The notes under the pieces: generated by a model
The model's input: the letters and a program-made list of their open reading frames with translations, nothing else
Database searches by the model: none
Told to the model about the DNA's origin: nothing
Origin: Herbiconiux sp.
GTDB lineage: Bacteria; Actinomycetota; Actinomycetes; Actinomycetales; Microbacteriaceae
Assembly: GCF_004297105.1 (NCBI RefSeq)
Contig: NZ_SCVE01000014.1
Coordinates: forward strand, 62,001 to 126,000
Reading direction: 5' to 3'
DNA: 64,000 nt
In this document: positions 36,425 through 45,626 of the stretch, one piece after another
Position numbering within the stretch: position 1 is the stretch's first letter
Layout of the letters: every line of letters begins with the position of its first letter
Translations under genes and position numbers: made by a program

Positions 36425-37663
36425 GTGACCACATTTATGCCGAAGACCGGGTCCGTTCCGGTCGTCAAACCCTTCCCCTGGGGCGGGCTCATCGTGCTCG
36501 CCTGCGCGGTGTTCCTCTCCGTCACGGCCGAGATGATCCCCACCGGCCTCCTGCCGGAGATGAGCACGGGCCTGGGTGTCTCCGAGTCGCAGACCGGCCT
36601 TCTCATCAGCTTCTTCGCGTTCGCCGTGGTTCTCACGAGTGTTCCGCTCACCATGCTCTTCCGACGAGTTCCGCGGCACCTCCTGCTCATGCTGGTGCTC
36701 GTCGCAATCGCCCTCACCAGCGTCATCGGCGGTCTCGCCCCGAACTTCGGGGTGCTGGTCGGCGCCCGCATCGTCGGCGGCATGGCCCATGGTGTGTTCT
36801 GGGGCGTCGTGGGCGCCTACTCGGCCCACCTCGTGCCCAAGGAGCAGATCGGCCGGGCAGTCGCCATCACCACCGGTGGCGGCACCCTTGCCTTCGTGCT
36901 CGGCGTGCCGCTGGCCACCACCGTCGGACACGCCCTCGGCTGGCGTGCGCCGTTCCTCGGAATCGGGATGCTGGCGCTCCTCGGTGCCGTGCTCATCTGG
37001 TTCCTGCTTCCCCGCGTCGACCACCGTGCGCACCTCGAGGTGAACACCGACACCGCAGCCATCCGCGCCGCGCGTCGCCGGGGCCCGCTCGACCCCACCA
37101 TCCCCGTGGTGGCGCTCATCTGCATCCTGGTGGCCGTCATCATGATCGGCAACTACGCCTTCTACACCTACATCGCGCCCTTCATGATCGGCGAGATGGG
37201 TGTGCCCGAGGGCCAGGTGGGCCTGCTGCTGCTGGTCTACGGACTCGCTGGGGCCATCGGCGTCGGTACGGCGGGCATCCTCTTCGGGCGCCGGCCGAGC
37301 ACCGGGCTGCTGATCGCACTGGGCGCCACCGGACTCGCCGTGGTGACGCTCGCCGTGTTCGCGGCAAACCCCGTGCTCGCCATCGGCGCCTTCTTCGTGT
37401 GGGGCGTCGCCTTCGGTGTCATCCCCACGCTGCTGCCCACCCAGCTGATGCACGCCGCGTCGCCGGCTATCCGCGACTCGGCGAGTGCCTTCTACTCCAC
37501 CGCCTTCAACGCGGGGATCGGCCTCGGCGCCTTGGTGGGCGGGTTCTTCCTCGATTCCTTCGGCCTCACATCCCTGCCGTGGTTCTACCTCGGGGCCCTC
37601 GTGATCGGCGCGGCACTGCTCATCGCGACCCCCGCACTCACTCGCCGAGCGCAGCGCCTTTGA
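36425..37663 (+). CDS. MFS transporter, DHA1 family (AraJ/Cmx-like efflux pump)
   Basis: About 412 residues with twelve hydrophobic helices. The first helix and loop, AEMIPTGLLPEMSTGLGVSESQTGLL, are typical of the DHA1 drug or sugar efflux group; RIVGGMAHGVFWGVVGAYSAHLVP and FRRVPRHLLL (loop 2-3) also fit. Substrate unknown. Two starts are possible, GTG 36425 and ATG 36437; the former is shown because the latter has no ribosome site at all, but neither is strong. A promoter and structured leader lie upstream. Confidence 0.88.
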   Translation: MTTFMPKTGSVPVVKPFPWGGLIVLACAVFLSVTAEMIPTGLLPEMSTGLGVSESQTGLLISFFAFAVVLTSVPLTMLFRRVPRHLLLMLVLVAIALTSVIGGLAPNFGVLVGARIVGGMAHGVFWGVVGAYSAHLVPKEQIGRAVAITTGGGTLAFVLGVPLATTVGHALGWRAPFLGIGMLALLGAVLIWFLLPRVDHRAHLEVNTDTAAIRAARRRGPLDPTIPVVALICILVAVIMIGNYAFYTYIAPFMIGEMGVPEGQVGLLLLVYGLAGAIGVGTAGILFGRRPSTGLLIALGATGLAVVTLAVFAANPVLAIGAFFVWGVAFGVIPTLLPTQLMHAASPAIRDSASAFYSTAFNAGIGLGALVGGFFLDSFGLTSLPWFYLGALVIGAALLIATPALTRRAQRL

Positions 37664-37665
37664 GG

Positions 37666-37671
37666 TAGGCT
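37666..37671 (+). promoter_or_regulatory. Candidate -10 hexamer for the glyA riboswitch transcript
   Basis: TAGGCT, overlapping the end of the MFS gene region, places the transcription start at about 37678, exactly where the riboswitch P1 stem begins. No clear -35. Confidence 0.4.
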
Positions 37672-37676
37672 CTGAG

Positions 37677-37747
37677 CGTCGCAACTGGCGTTCAGATGGT
37701 CACCATCGGGAAGCGACGGACAGGGATTCGGCCGCGCGCCTGGGTCG
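37677..37747 (+). promoter_or_regulatory. ZTP/ZMP riboswitch (pfl motif) controlling glyA-folD
   Basis: The leader matches the pfl consensus in order: P1 CGTCGC (37677-37682) pairing with GCGACG (37713-37718), conserved ACTGGCG, P2 GATGG-TCA-CCATC (37695-37707), GGGAAGCGAC, a short linker, and the second domain CGGCCGCGCGCCTGGG with the conserved CCTGGG. Known ZTP riboswitches sit before glyA, folD and purine genes and turn expression on when ZMP/ZTP builds up under 10-formyl-THF shortage. GACGGA (37715-37720) can alternatively pair with TCCGTC (37770-37775), a candidate switching helix. The ribosome site AAAAGGAG (37782-37789) follows. Confidence 0.87.
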
Positions 37748-37795
37748 ATACGGATCCCGACACTCGTAGTCCGTCACGCCGAAAAGGAGCCCGTC

Positions 37796-39070
37796 ATGTC
37801 CGACATCTTCAACGCGCCACTCAGTGAAGTCGATCCTGAGATCGCTGAAGTCCTGAAGCTCGAGCTGGGCCGTCAGCGCGACACCCTCGAGATGATCGCG
37901 AGCGAGAACTTCGTTCCCCGCGCCGTTCTCGAGTCCCAGGGCTCCGTGCTCACCAACAAGTACGCCGAGGGCTACCCGGGCCGCCGCTACTACGGCGGCT
38001 GCGAGTTCGTCGACATCGCCGAAGAACTGGCCATCGCCCGTGCCAAGTCGCTGTTCGGCGCCGAGTACGCCAACGTTCAGCCCCACTCGGGTGCCACCGC
38101 CAACGCCGCCGTGCTCTCCGCCATCGCCACCCCGGGCGACACCATCCTCGGGCTCGAGCTCGCCCACGGCGGCCACCTCACGCACGGCATGAAGCTCAAC
38201 TTCTCCGGCAAGCTCTACAACGCGGTCTCCTACGGCGTCGACCCCGAGACCTTCCTCGTCGACATGAACGTGGTGCGCGACAAGGCCCTCGAGCACAAGC
38301 CGCAGGTCATCATCGCCGGCTGGTCGGCCTACCCCCGCCAGCTCGACTTCGCCGCCTTCCGCGCCATCGCCGACGAGGTGGGCGCCAAGCTCTGGGTCGA
38401 CATGGCGCACTTCGCCGGTCTCGTGGCGGCAGGCCTGCATCCGTCGCCCGTGCCCTTCGCCGACGTGGTGTCGTCGACCGTGCACAAGACCATCGGGGGC
38501 CCCCGCTCCGGCTTCATCGTGAGCCGCGACCTGGAGCTCGCCAAGAAGCTCAACTCGAACGTGTTCCCGGGCCAGCAGGGCGGCCCGCTCATGCACGTCA
38601 TCGCCGCCAAGGCCACCGCGTTCAAGCTCGCGGCCGAGCCCGAGTTCAAAGACCGCCAGGTGCGCACCCTCTCGGGCGCACGCATCCTGGCCGAGCGCCT
38701 CACGGCCGACGACACCCGCGCCGCCGGCGTCGACGTGCTCACCGGGGGAACGGATGTGCACCTCGTGCTCGCCGACCTCCGCACCTCCGAGCTCGACGGC
38801 CAGCAGGCCGAAGACATCCTGCACGAGGTGGGGATCACCGTGAACCGCAACTCGGTGCCCTTCGACCCGCGCCCCCCGATGGTGACCTCGGGCCTCCGCA
38901 TCGGCACGCCCGCCCTCGCCACCCGCGGCTTCGGCGACGTGGAGTTCACCGAGGTGGCCGACATCATCGGCACCGCGCTGAAGCCGGCGCCGGATGTCGC
39001 GGCGCTGCGTGCACGCGTGCAGACCCTCACCGACGCGTTCCCGCTCTACCCGGGCCTCGAGCAGTGGTAG
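37796..39070 (+). CDS. glyA: Serine hydroxymethyltransferase
   Basis: PLP enzyme converting serine and THF to glycine and 5,10-methylene-THF. The 424-residue protein has [44 protein letters not shown], the PLP-lysine motif [14 protein letters not shown] and [13 protein letters not shown]. The ATG follows AAAAGGAG at six bases. folD overlaps its end by seven bases. Expression is probably controlled by the upstream ZTP riboswitch. Confidence 0.97.
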   Translation: MSDIFNAPLSEVDPEIAEVLKLELGRQRDTLEMIASENFVPRAVLESQGSVLTNKYAEGYPGRRYYGGCEFVDIAEELAIARAKSLFGAEYANVQPHSGATANAAVLSAIATPGDTILGLELAHGGHLTHGMKLNFSGKLYNAVSYGVDPETFLVDMNVVRDKALEHKPQVIIAGWSAYPRQLDFAAFRAIADEVGAKLWVDMAHFAGLVAAGLHPSPVPFADVVSSTVHKTIGGPRSGFIVSRDLELAKKLNSNVFPGQQGGPLMHVIAAKATAFKLAAEPEFKDRQVRTLSGARILAERLTADDTRAAGVDVLTGGTDVHLVLADLRTSELDGQQAEDILHEVGITVNRNSVPFDPRPPMVTSGLRIGTPALATRGFGDVEFTEVADIIGTALKPAPDVAALRARVQTLTDAFPLYPGLEQW

Positions 39071-39948
39071 CGGTCCGGCTCGACGGCGTCGAGACGGCAT
39101 CCGCCCTCAAGGCGGAGATCGCCGAGCGGGTGGCGGCGCTGCGGGCCCAGGGCATCGTTCCCGGCCTCGGCACGCTGCTGGTGGGCGACGACCCCGGATC
39201 GATCTCCTACGTCGCCGGTAAGCACCGCGACTGCGCGGAGGTGGGCATCGAGTCGGTGCGCGTCGATCTGCCGGCCACGGCATCCGAGCAGGACGTCCGT
39301 GACGCGATCGCGGAGCTCAACGCCAACGACGCCGTCACGGGCTACATCGTGCAGCTGCCGCTGCCCGCGGGCATCGACGAGAACGCGATGCTCGAGCTCA
39401 TCGACCCCGCGAAAGACAGCGACGGTCTGCACCCGACGAACCTCGGCCGGCTCGTACTCGGCGTGAGCGGGGAGCTGAACTCCCCGTTGCCCTGCACCCC
39501 GGCCGGAATCGTCGAGATGCTCATGCGCTACGGCATCACGCTGCCCGGTAAACACGTGGTGGTCGTGGGCCGCGGCCTCACCGTCGGACGGCCGCTCGGT
39601 CTGCTGCTCACCCGCAAGGGCGTCGACGCCACGGTCACCCTCACGCACTCGCGCACGGTCGACCTGGCCGACGAGGTGCGGCGAGCCGATGTCGTGGTCG
39701 CAGCCGTGGGCGTGCCCGGGCTCATCAAGGCCGACTGGCTGAAGCCCGGCGCCGCCGTGCTCGACGTGGGCATCACCCGCATGGTGAACGAGGAGACCGG
39801 CAAGGCTCGACTCGTGGGCGACGTCGACCCGGGCGCCGCCGAGGTGGCGGGCTTCCTCTCGCCGGTTCCCGGCGGCGTGGGCCCGATGACCCGTGCGATG
39901 CTGCTCGAGAACGTGGTGGCCGAGGCGGAGCGCCGCGCCGCTCTCTGA
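39064..39948 (+). CDS. folD: Bifunctional methylene-THF dehydrogenase / methenyl-THF cyclohydrolase
   Basis: Converts 5,10-methylene-THF to 10-formyl-THF in two steps. The 294-residue protein has [17 protein letters not shown] with the catalytic Lys after [41 protein letters not shown] for NADP binding and [17 protein letters not shown] at 39064 overlaps glyA by seven bases, so the pair is translated from one message and shares the ZTP riboswitch. Confidence 0.96.
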   Translation: MVAVRLDGVETASALKAEIAERVAALRAQGIVPGLGTLLVGDDPGSISYVAGKHRDCAEVGIESVRVDLPATASEQDVRDAIAELNANDAVTGYIVQLPLPAGIDENAMLELIDPAKDSDGLHPTNLGRLVLGVSGELNSPLPCTPAGIVEMLMRYGITLPGKHVVVVGRGLTVGRPLGLLLTRKGVDATVTLTHSRTVDLADEVRRADVVVAAVGVPGLIKADWLKPGAAVLDVGITRMVNEETGKARLVGDVDPGAAEVAGFLSPVPGGVGPMTRAMLLENVVAEAERRAAL

Positions 39949-39965
39949 GGTCTCGCGAATTCCGC

Positions 39966-40002
39966 CGAACGGCCGCCGGGTGACCCCCTGCGCGGCCGTT
40001 CG
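39966..40002. terminator. Terminator between folD and the ABC exporter operon
   Basis: CGAACGGCCG (39966-39975) pairs with CGGCCGTTCG (39993-40002); the 17-base loop can form a further GGG/CCC pairing. It lies between convergent genes and can act on both strands. Confidence 0.7.
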
Positions 40003-40014
40003 TCGTCTCCCGCC

Positions 40015-41829
40015 TCAGTCGGCGGCCGCCGACGCGAACTGCGATGCATAGAGCCGTGCATACGCGCCTTCGGCCGCCAGCAGCTCCTCGTGCGTGCCCT
40101 GCTCAACGATGTGACCCGCTTCCATCACGAGGATGAGGTCGGCGTCGCGGATGGTCGAGAGCCGGTGCGCGATCACGAAGCTCGTGCGATCGGCCCGCAG
40201 CGCCGACATGGCGCTCTGCACCAGCTTCTCGGTGCGGGTGTCGACCGACGACGTGGCCTCATCCAGGATGAGCACGCTCGGCCGCGCGAGGAACGCCCGC
40301 GCGATGGTGATGAGCTGCTTCTCGCCGGCGCTCACGTTCGACGCCTCGTCGTCGAGCACGGTGTCGTAGCCCTCGGGCAGCGAGTGCACGAAGCGGTCGA
40401 CGAAGGTGGCCCGCGCCGCCGCCACGATCTCCTCCTCGGTCGCATCCGGCCGGCCGTAGGCGATGTTGTCGCGGATGGTGCCGCCGAACAACCACGTGTC
40501 CTGCAGCACCATGCCGGTGCGCGACCGGAGATCGTGCCGCGTCATCTCGGCGATGTCGACACCATCGAGCGTGATGCGCCCGGCCTGGATCTCGTAGAAC
40601 CGCATGATGAGGTTCACCAGCGTGGTCTTGCCGGCTCCCGTCGGGCCCACGATGGCGATGGTCTGGCCGGGTTCCGCCACCAGCGACAGGCCGTCGATGA
40701 GGGGGCGATCGGGAACGTAGCGGAACGCGACGTCATCGAACACCAGGCGGCCGCGGGAGTCGCTCGGTGTCGACGCGGGGTCGGCATCCGGTGACTGCTC
40801 CTCAGCATCGAGCAACTCGAACACGCGCTCGGCGGAGGCCACCCCCGACTGCAGCAGGTTCACCATCGAGCCGAGCTGGGTGAGCGGCTGGGTGAACTGC
40901 CGCGAGTACTGGATGAAGGCCTGCACGGCACCGATCGTCAGCGCCCCCGAGGCCACCTGCAGCCCGCCCACCACGGCGATCGCCACGTACACGAGATTGC
41001 CGACGAACATCATGGCGGGCATGATGATGCCCGACACGAACTGGGCGCCGAAGCTCGCCCGGTAGAGTTCGTCGTTCTTCTCGAGGAAGGATGCCTCCAC
41101 CTCGCGCTGACGGCCGAACACCTTCACCAGGGCGTGCCCCGTGAAGTTCTCCTCCACCTGGGCATTGAGCGCGCCGGTGTGCGACCACTGGGCCACGAAG
41201 AGCTTCTGCGACCGCTTCGCGATCACGGCCGTGATGCCCACGGTGAGGGGGATGGTGACCAGCGAGATCACCGCGAGCAGCGGCGAGGTCACGAACATCA
41301 TCACGATCACGCCCACCACCGTGAGAACGCTCGTGAGCATCTGGCTGAGCGTCTGCTGCAGGCTCTGCGCCACGTTGTCCATGTCGTTGGTGACGCGGCT
41401 GAGCAGCTCGCCGCGGGGCATCCGGTCGAAGTACGACAAGGGGAGCCGGTTGATCTTCGCCTCCACCTCCTCGCGCAGGGCGAAGACCGTGCGCTGCACG
41501 ATGGCGTTGAGTAGGCGCCCCTGGAACCAGGAGAAGACGGATGCGAGCACGTAGAGCACCAGCACCGTGCCGAGTACCACGGCGAGGGCGTCGAAGTCGA
41601 TCGGCGTGCCCGTGAAGGCCCCGGCGACCACGATGTTCGTGGCCTGGCCGAGCAGGGAGGGCCCGAGCACCGTGAACACCACGCTGATGACGCCGAGCAG
41701 GACCACCAGCACCACGGGCACCCGATGCGGGCTGAGGCGGGCGAGCAGCCGCTTGACCGAGGGGCCGAAGGTGATCGACTTCTGCACGGGCTGGCCTGCG
41801 CCGCCGCCGAAGGGTCCGCGCCCGCTCAT
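40015..41829 (-). CDS. ABC exporter half-transporter, catalytic-site subunit (TetR-linked)
   Basis: A 604-residue exporter half with six helices (about residues 35-330). ATPase motifs: Walker A IVGPTGAGKTT, signature NVSAGEKQL (non-canonical), Walker B LILDEATSSVD with catalytic Glu, H-loop IAHRLST. Together with its neighbour it forms a heterodimer of the same logic as the exporter at 17.7-21.3 kb. The start overlaps the partner's stop by ATGA. A Gly-rich N-terminus (GRGPFGGGAG) is unusual. Substrate unknown. Confidence 0.9.
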   Translation of the reverse strand: MSGRGPFGGGAGQPVQKSITFGPSVKRLLARLSPHRVPVVLVVLLGVISVVFTVLGPSLLGQATNIVVAGAFTGTPIDFDALAVVLGTVLVLYVLASVFSWFQGRLLNAIVQRTVFALREEVEAKINRLPLSYFDRMPRGELLSRVTNDMDNVAQSLQQTLSQMLTSVLTVVGVIVMMFVTSPLLAVISLVTIPLTVGITAVIAKRSQKLFVAQWSHTGALNAQVEENFTGHALVKVFGRQREVEASFLEKNDELYRASFGAQFVSGIIMPAMMFVGNLVYVAIAVVGGLQVASGALTIGAVQAFIQYSRQFTQPLTQLGSMVNLLQSGVASAERVFELLDAEEQSPDADPASTPSDSRGRLVFDDVAFRYVPDRPLIDGLSLVAEPGQTIAIVGPTGAGKTTLVNLIMRFYEIQAGRITLDGVDIAEMTRHDLRSRTGMVLQDTWLFGGTIRDNIAYGRPDATEEEIVAAARATFVDRFVHSLPEGYDTVLDDEASNVSAGEKQLITIARAFLARPSVLILDEATSSVDTRTEKLVQSAMSALRADRTSFVIAHRLSTIRDADLILVMEAGHIVEQGTHEELLAAEGAYARLYASQFASAAAD

Positions 41830-43562
41830 GCTGCCTCCTCCGCCGTGAGCTGCGAGGCCACGATCTCGGCGTACGTCTCATTCGTCGCGAGGAGTTCGTC
41901 GTGCGTTCCACGGCCGACGATCGCGCCGTCTTCGAGCACCACGATCTGGTCGGCGTCGACGATGGTCGACACCCGCTGGGCCACGATCACCTGCGTCGCG
42001 CCGCCCACGTCGGCGCGCAACGCCTGTCTCAGGCGGGCATCCGTGGTGAGGTCGAGGGCCGAGAACGAGTCGTCGAACACGTAGATCTCGGGTCGCTTCA
42101 CCAGAGCCCGCGCGATGGCGAGCCGCTGGCGCTGGCCGCCCGACACCGTGGTGCCGCCCTGGGCGATCGGCGCCTCGAGCTGCCCGGGCATGGCCCTCAC
42201 GAAATCGGCGGCCTGCGCCACCTCGAGCGCGTGCCACAGCTCGGCGTCGGTGGCATCCGGCTTTCCGTAACGGAGATTGGATGCCACGGTGCCCGAGAAG
42301 AGATAGGGCTTCTGCGGCACGAGGCCGATGCGGCTCCACAGCAGGTCGGGGTCGAGCTCGCGCACGTCGACGCCGTCGACCAGCACGCAGCCCTCCGTGA
42401 CGTCGAAGAGCCGCGGCAGCAGGTTCACGAGGGTGGTCTTGCCCGATCCGGTGCTGCCGATGATGGCCAGGGTCTGGCCCCGGGTGACGGTGAGGTCGAG
42501 CCCTCGCAGCACCGGCTGATCCGCGCCGGGATAGGCGAACGTGGCGTTGCGCAGCTCGATGGTGCCGGTGCTGTGCAGGTCGCGCACGGGGTTGGCCGGC
42601 ATCACCACCGAGGTCTCCGTCTCGAGCACCTCGGTGATGCGGTCGGCGCACACCGAGGCACGCGGGATCATCATGGCCATGAAGGTGGCCATCATCACCG
42701 CCATGAGGATCTGGATGAGGTAGCTGAGGAAGGCGATCAGGGTGCCCACCTGCATCGACCCGTCGTCGATGCGGAAGGCGCCGAACCAGATCACCGCCAC
42801 GCTCGACACATTGAGCACGAGCATCACGGTGGGGAACATGAGCGCCATCAGGCGGCCCGCCCGCAGCGCGGAGTCGGTGACATCCCGGTTCGCCCGCGCG
42901 AAGCGCTCGGTCTCGCCCTCTTCGCGCACGAAGGCGCGCACGACGCGGATGCCTGTGAGCTGCTCGCGCAGCACCCGGTTCACGGTGTCGATGCGGCCCT
43001 GCATGCGGCGGAACTGCGGAACCATCCGCACGATGATGAGGCTCAGCGAGATGAGCAGAACCGGAACGCTGACGGCGATGATCGCCGAGAGCTGCACATC
43101 CTGCTGGAGAGCGAGCACCACGCCGCCGATGGCCAGGATGGGCGCCGACACGAGCAGGGTGAAGGTCATGAGTGCCAGCATCTGCACCTGTTGGACGTCG
43201 TTCGTGGAACGGGTGATGAGCGAGGGGGCTCCGAACGCCGACACCTCGCGCTCGCTGAACCCGCTCACCCGGTGGAAGAGAGCCGCCCGCAGGTCGCGGC
43301 CGAGGGCCATGGCCACCCGGGCGCCGAACCAGACGGCGGCGATGGCGGCGGCCACCTGCACCACGGTGACGCCGAGCATCATCATGCCGGTGGAGAGGAT
43401 GTAGGCGGTGTCGCCCGTCGCCACACCCTTGTCGATGATGTCGGCGTTCAGCGTGGGCAGCACGAGCGACGCCACCGACTGGATGAGCTGGAACAGCACC
43501 ACGAGCGCGATGGAACGCCCGTGCGGCCGGAGGTAGTGGCCGAGGAGTCTGAGCAGGGTCAT
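41826..43562 (-). CDS. ABC exporter half-transporter, degenerate-site subunit (TetR-linked)
   Basis: A 578-residue exporter half, six helices in residues 15-300. Walker A IIGSTGSGKTT and signature [10 protein letters not shown] are canonical, but Walker B reads YVFDDSFSALD (Asp for Glu) and the H-loop His is Gln (VAQRVST), so this nucleotide site should be inactive. It is translationally coupled to tetR upstream and the partner gene downstream through four-base overlaps. Drug or lipid export is likely from the family. Confidence 0.9.
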   Translation of the reverse strand: MTLLRLLGHYLRPHGRSIALVVLFQLIQSVASLVLPTLNADIIDKGVATGDTAYILSTGMMMLGVTVVQVAAAIAAVWFGARVAMALGRDLRAALFHRVSGFSEREVSAFGAPSLITRSTNDVQQVQMLALMTFTLLVSAPILAIGGVVLALQQDVQLSAIIAVSVPVLLISLSLIIVRMVPQFRRMQGRIDTVNRVLREQLTGIRVVRAFVREEGETERFARANRDVTDSALRAGRLMALMFPTVMLVLNVSSVAVIWFGAFRIDDGSMQVGTLIAFLSYLIQILMAVMMATFMAMMIPRASVCADRITEVLETETSVVMPANPVRDLHSTGTIELRNATFAYPGADQPVLRGLDLTVTRGQTLAIIGSTGSGKTTLVNLLPRLFDVTEGCVLVDGVDVRELDPDLLWSRIGLVPQKPYLFSGTVASNLRYGKPDATDAELWHALEVAQAADFVRAMPGQLEAPIAQGGTTVSGGQRQRLAIARALVKRPEIYVFDDSFSALDLTTDARLRQALRADVGGATQVIVAQRVSTIVDADQIVVLEDGAIVGRGTHDELLATNETYAEIVASQLTAEEAA

Positions 43563-44143
43563 CGCGACCCTCCTTCCTGGGGGTCGAGGAGGCCGTGGGC
43601 GAGGATGTGGGCGAGCTCTTCCGAGGTGAGGGGATCGTCGACCCGGGCCACGGGCGGGATGGCGGAGCCGAAGGCGACCACGCGCACGAGGTGCTCCAGC
43701 CGCTCGGCGGAGAGGCCGAGACGCGGCAGCTCCGCCGCGAAGACTCGGCCGATGATCTCGCCGGTGTCGCCCCGGGCCGAGTGCGGGGGAGGGAGGCGGC
43801 GGCCGAGGGCGGCCATCATGCGCATCGTGCCGGTGACCCGTTCGCGCACGCGATCGATCACCTGGGCCAGCTTGGTCTCGAACGGATCGTCGGGGTCGAT
43901 CGCCCGCAGGGCGTTGCGGGCGGTGTCGGGATCGAAGTACATCTCGGCGGCGGCGGCGATCACCGACTCCTTGTCGCCGAATGCGCGGAAGATCGTGCCC
44001 TCGGCCACTCCGGCGGCGTCGGCGAGCTGGCGGGAGGTGACATCCGCTCCGCGTTCGAGCAGGAGCGGGATGACCGCGGCCACGATGGCGCGGCGACGGT
44101 CTTCGACGGGCAGGGCGGGGGCCCGGGCGGTGCGTTCACTCAC
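43559..44143 (-). CDS. TetR-family repressor of the adjacent ABC exporter
   Basis: A 194-residue regulator. N-terminal HTH: AIVAAVIPLLLERGADVTSRQLADAAGVAEGTIFRAFGDKESVIAAA, a textbook TetR DNA-binding domain; the C-terminal ligand domain is variable. It is first in the operon tetR-ABC-ABC with four-base overlaps, and a perfect 16-bp palindrome lies just upstream of its promoter, so it should repress its own operon until an exported compound binds. GTG at 44143 fits the leaderless -10 TACTCT (44150-44155, minus strand). Confidence 0.9.
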   Translation of the reverse strand: MSERTARAPALPVEDRRRAIVAAVIPLLLERGADVTSRQLADAAGVAEGTIFRAFGDKESVIAAAAEMYFDPDTARNALRAIDPDDPFETKLAQVIDRVRERVTGTMRMMAALGRRLPPPHSARGDTGEIIGRVFAAELPRLGLSAERLEHLVRVVAFGSAIPPVARVDDPLTSEELAHILAHGLLDPQEGGSR

Positions 44144-44149
44144 AGGTCG

Positions 44150-44155
44150 AGAGTA
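44150..44155 (-). promoter_or_regulatory. Leaderless -10 hexamer for tetR
   Basis: Minus-strand TACTCT with six bases to the GTG at 44143. Confidence 0.45.
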
Positions 44156-44158
44156 AAT

Positions 44159-44174
44159 GAGTGAGCGCTCACTC
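44159..44174. promoter_or_regulatory. TetR operator: perfect 16-bp palindrome
   Basis: GAGTGAGCGCTCACTC lies three bases upstream of the tetR -10 hexamer, in the spacer and -35 region, where a bound TetR dimer would block transcription. Its sequence resembles the GTGAGTGA-type half sites common for TetR regulators. Confidence 0.8.
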
Positions 44175-44203
44175 GCAAGCCGTCGCGCGCATCCGTCCCT
44201 CGC

Positions 44204-44209
44204 TAGGCT
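44204..44209 (+). promoter_or_regulatory. Leaderless -10 hexamer for the aldose epimerase gene
   Basis: TAGGCT, six bases before the GTG at 44216. The TetR palindrome lies about 30 bases upstream, so partial co-regulation is possible. Confidence 0.45.
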
Positions 44210-44215
44210 GTGCCT

Positions 44216-45142
44216 GTGACTGCACCCACCGGAGCCCAATACCGCCTCACCCTGTCGAGCAGCGGGCATGAGGTGAGCGCGGTGGTCACCGAGGTGGCGG
44301 CGGGTATCCGTGCGCTCGAGGTCGACGGGGTCGCGCTCGTCGAGACGTTCGACGAGTCGCGCACGCCGCCGGGCGCGGCGGGCATCGTGCTGGTTCCGTG
44401 GCCCAATCGCGTCAAGGACGGTCGGTGGATGCTCGACGGTGCCGTGCAGCAGCTCGATCTGTCGGAGCCGAAGCAGCACAACGCCATCCACGGACTCCTG
44501 CGCTTCACCGGGTATCGGCTCGACGTGCAGGAGGCTCACCGAGTGGTGCAGACGGCGACCGTGTTCCCGCAGCACGGGTATCCGTTCCTGCTCGACACGT
44601 CTGTCGAGCACCTTCTCTCGTCGGATGGGCTCACCGTGCGGCACCGGATCGTGAACCGCTCGGAGGCGGCTGCTCCGGTGGCGGTGGGCGCGCATCCGTA
44701 TCTCGCACTGGGCGCTGTGCCGATCGACGAGCTCGTGCTCACGGTCGATGCTGCGACGCGGTTCCTCACCGATGAGAACCAGATCCCCATCTCGGAGGAG
44801 CGCGTGCAGGGCACCGACTTCGACCTCACGCAAGGCCGTCGTATCGGCGACCTGGAGATCGACCACGGGTTCGGCGGTGTGACGGTGACGGATGGCCGCA
44901 GCACGCAGTCTCTCACCGCGCCCGATGGCCGCCGCGTCGAACTGTGGGCCGACGAGAACTTCGGGTTCGTGCAGGTGTTCACCCCGCGCAACTTCGCCGC
45001 CGACGACGGGCCGCGGCGTGCGGTGGCGATCGAGCCGATGACGGCTCCGGCCGATGCGTTCAACTCGGGGGAGGGGCTTCGTTGGCTCGAACCGGGCGAG
45101 ACGTGGGAGCTGGAGTGGGGCATCCGCTACCTCGCTGCGTGA
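44216..45142 (+). CDS. Aldose 1-epimerase family protein
   Basis: Interconverts alpha and beta anomers of aldoses or acts on a related sugar. The 308-residue beta-sandwich protein has VPWPNRVKDGRW, AIHGLLR with one catalytic His, VGAHPYLALG with the second His and AIEPMTAPADAFN with the catalytic Glu. GTG at 44216 is preferred over one six bases upstream because the -10 TAGGCT places transcription start exactly there. Divergent from tetR and probably unrelated to the exporter. Confidence 0.88.
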   Translation: MTAPTGAQYRLTLSSSGHEVSAVVTEVAAGIRALEVDGVALVETFDESRTPPGAAGIVLVPWPNRVKDGRWMLDGAVQQLDLSEPKQHNAIHGLLRFTGYRLDVQEAHRVVQTATVFPQHGYPFLLDTSVEHLLSSDGLTVRHRIVNRSEAAAPVAVGAHPYLALGAVPIDELVLTVDAATRFLTDENQIPISEERVQGTDFDLTQGRRIGDLEIDHGFGGVTVTDGRSTQSLTAPDGRRVELWADENFGFVQVFTPRNFAADDGPRRAVAIEPMTAPADAFNSGEGLRWLEPGETWELEWGIRYLAA

Positions 45143-45156
45143 CGTGAGTCACGTCA
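45140..45156. terminator. Short palindrome at the end of the epimerase gene
   Basis: TGACGTG-AGT-CACGTCA overlaps the epimerase stop codon and lies between convergent genes. A seven-base stem is weak for a terminator; a protein-binding site is the alternative. Confidence 0.35.
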
Positions 45157-45174
45157 TCCCGCGTGATGCCGAGG

Positions 45175-45549
45175 TCAGGGGGAGCCGAGGCGGGTGATGA
45201 TCACGAGTGCGATCAGCGCGATCATGAGCAGCACGCCGATCGCGCCCAGCGCGATGCCGATGGTCGACATGCTGCGCCCCTGGCCCATGCGGGTGGCCTT
45301 GCCGAGACCCGCGACGCCGAATGCCACCGCGAGAACGCTGGGGAGCAAGAGCACGTTCACCCCGATGGCCAGGATGCCGAACACGAGCGATGCGGTGGCG
45401 TAGCCGTTGCGGCTGTCGGCGGGGTCGGTGAGGCCGGGCGCGAAGTCGTCGGTCCAGCGGTAGCCGTCCCACCAGCGGAGCACGTCGGCCGCCTCCGGGT
45501 CGGGGTACCAGCCCGGCGGGATCGCGCCGTGGGCCGGCAGATAGTTCAT
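45175..45549 (-). CDS. DUF2510 domain small membrane protein
   Basis: A 124-residue protein. The N-terminal DUF2510 motif reads [24 protein letters not shown]; two transmembrane helices follow (about residues 53-80 and 95-120), joined by [18 protein letters not shown], as in DUF4190-type proteins. Function unknown; such proteins are common in actinobacteria. ATG at 45549 is chosen because minus-strand TAGGTT (45557-45562) lies seven bases upstream; a GTG six bases earlier is possible. Confidence 0.82.
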   Translation of the reverse strand: MNYLPAHGAIPPGWYPDPEAADVLRWWDGYRWTDDFAPGLTDPADSRNGYATASLVFGILAIGVNVLLLPSVLAVAFGVAGLGKATRMGQGRSMSTIGIALGAIGVLLMIALIALVIITRLGSP

Positions 45550-45614
45550 ACGCACGAACCTACCCCGGGCGGCTGAGCGGCTCGTCAGAGTCGCCGCGTC
45601 GGGCGTGCCCTCGG

Positions 45615-45620
45615 TAGGCT
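45615..45620 (+). promoter_or_regulatory. Leaderless -10 hexamer for the DUF4436 gene
   Basis: TAGGCT, six bases before the ATG at 45627. Confidence 0.45.
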
Positions 45621-45626
45621 CGGCGC

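Noticed and set aside
41901..44156. A plus-strand open frame of 751 codons opposite the TetR-linked ABC exporter
   Set aside because: It mirrors the codons of two conserved transporter genes, has no recognisable domain and an unnatural His/Arg/Glu composition.
44159..45156. Palindromes at 44159 and 45140 as ends of a mobile element around the epimerase gene
   Set aside because: The two sequences differ, there are no target-site duplications and no transposase; the first is better explained as a TetR operator.
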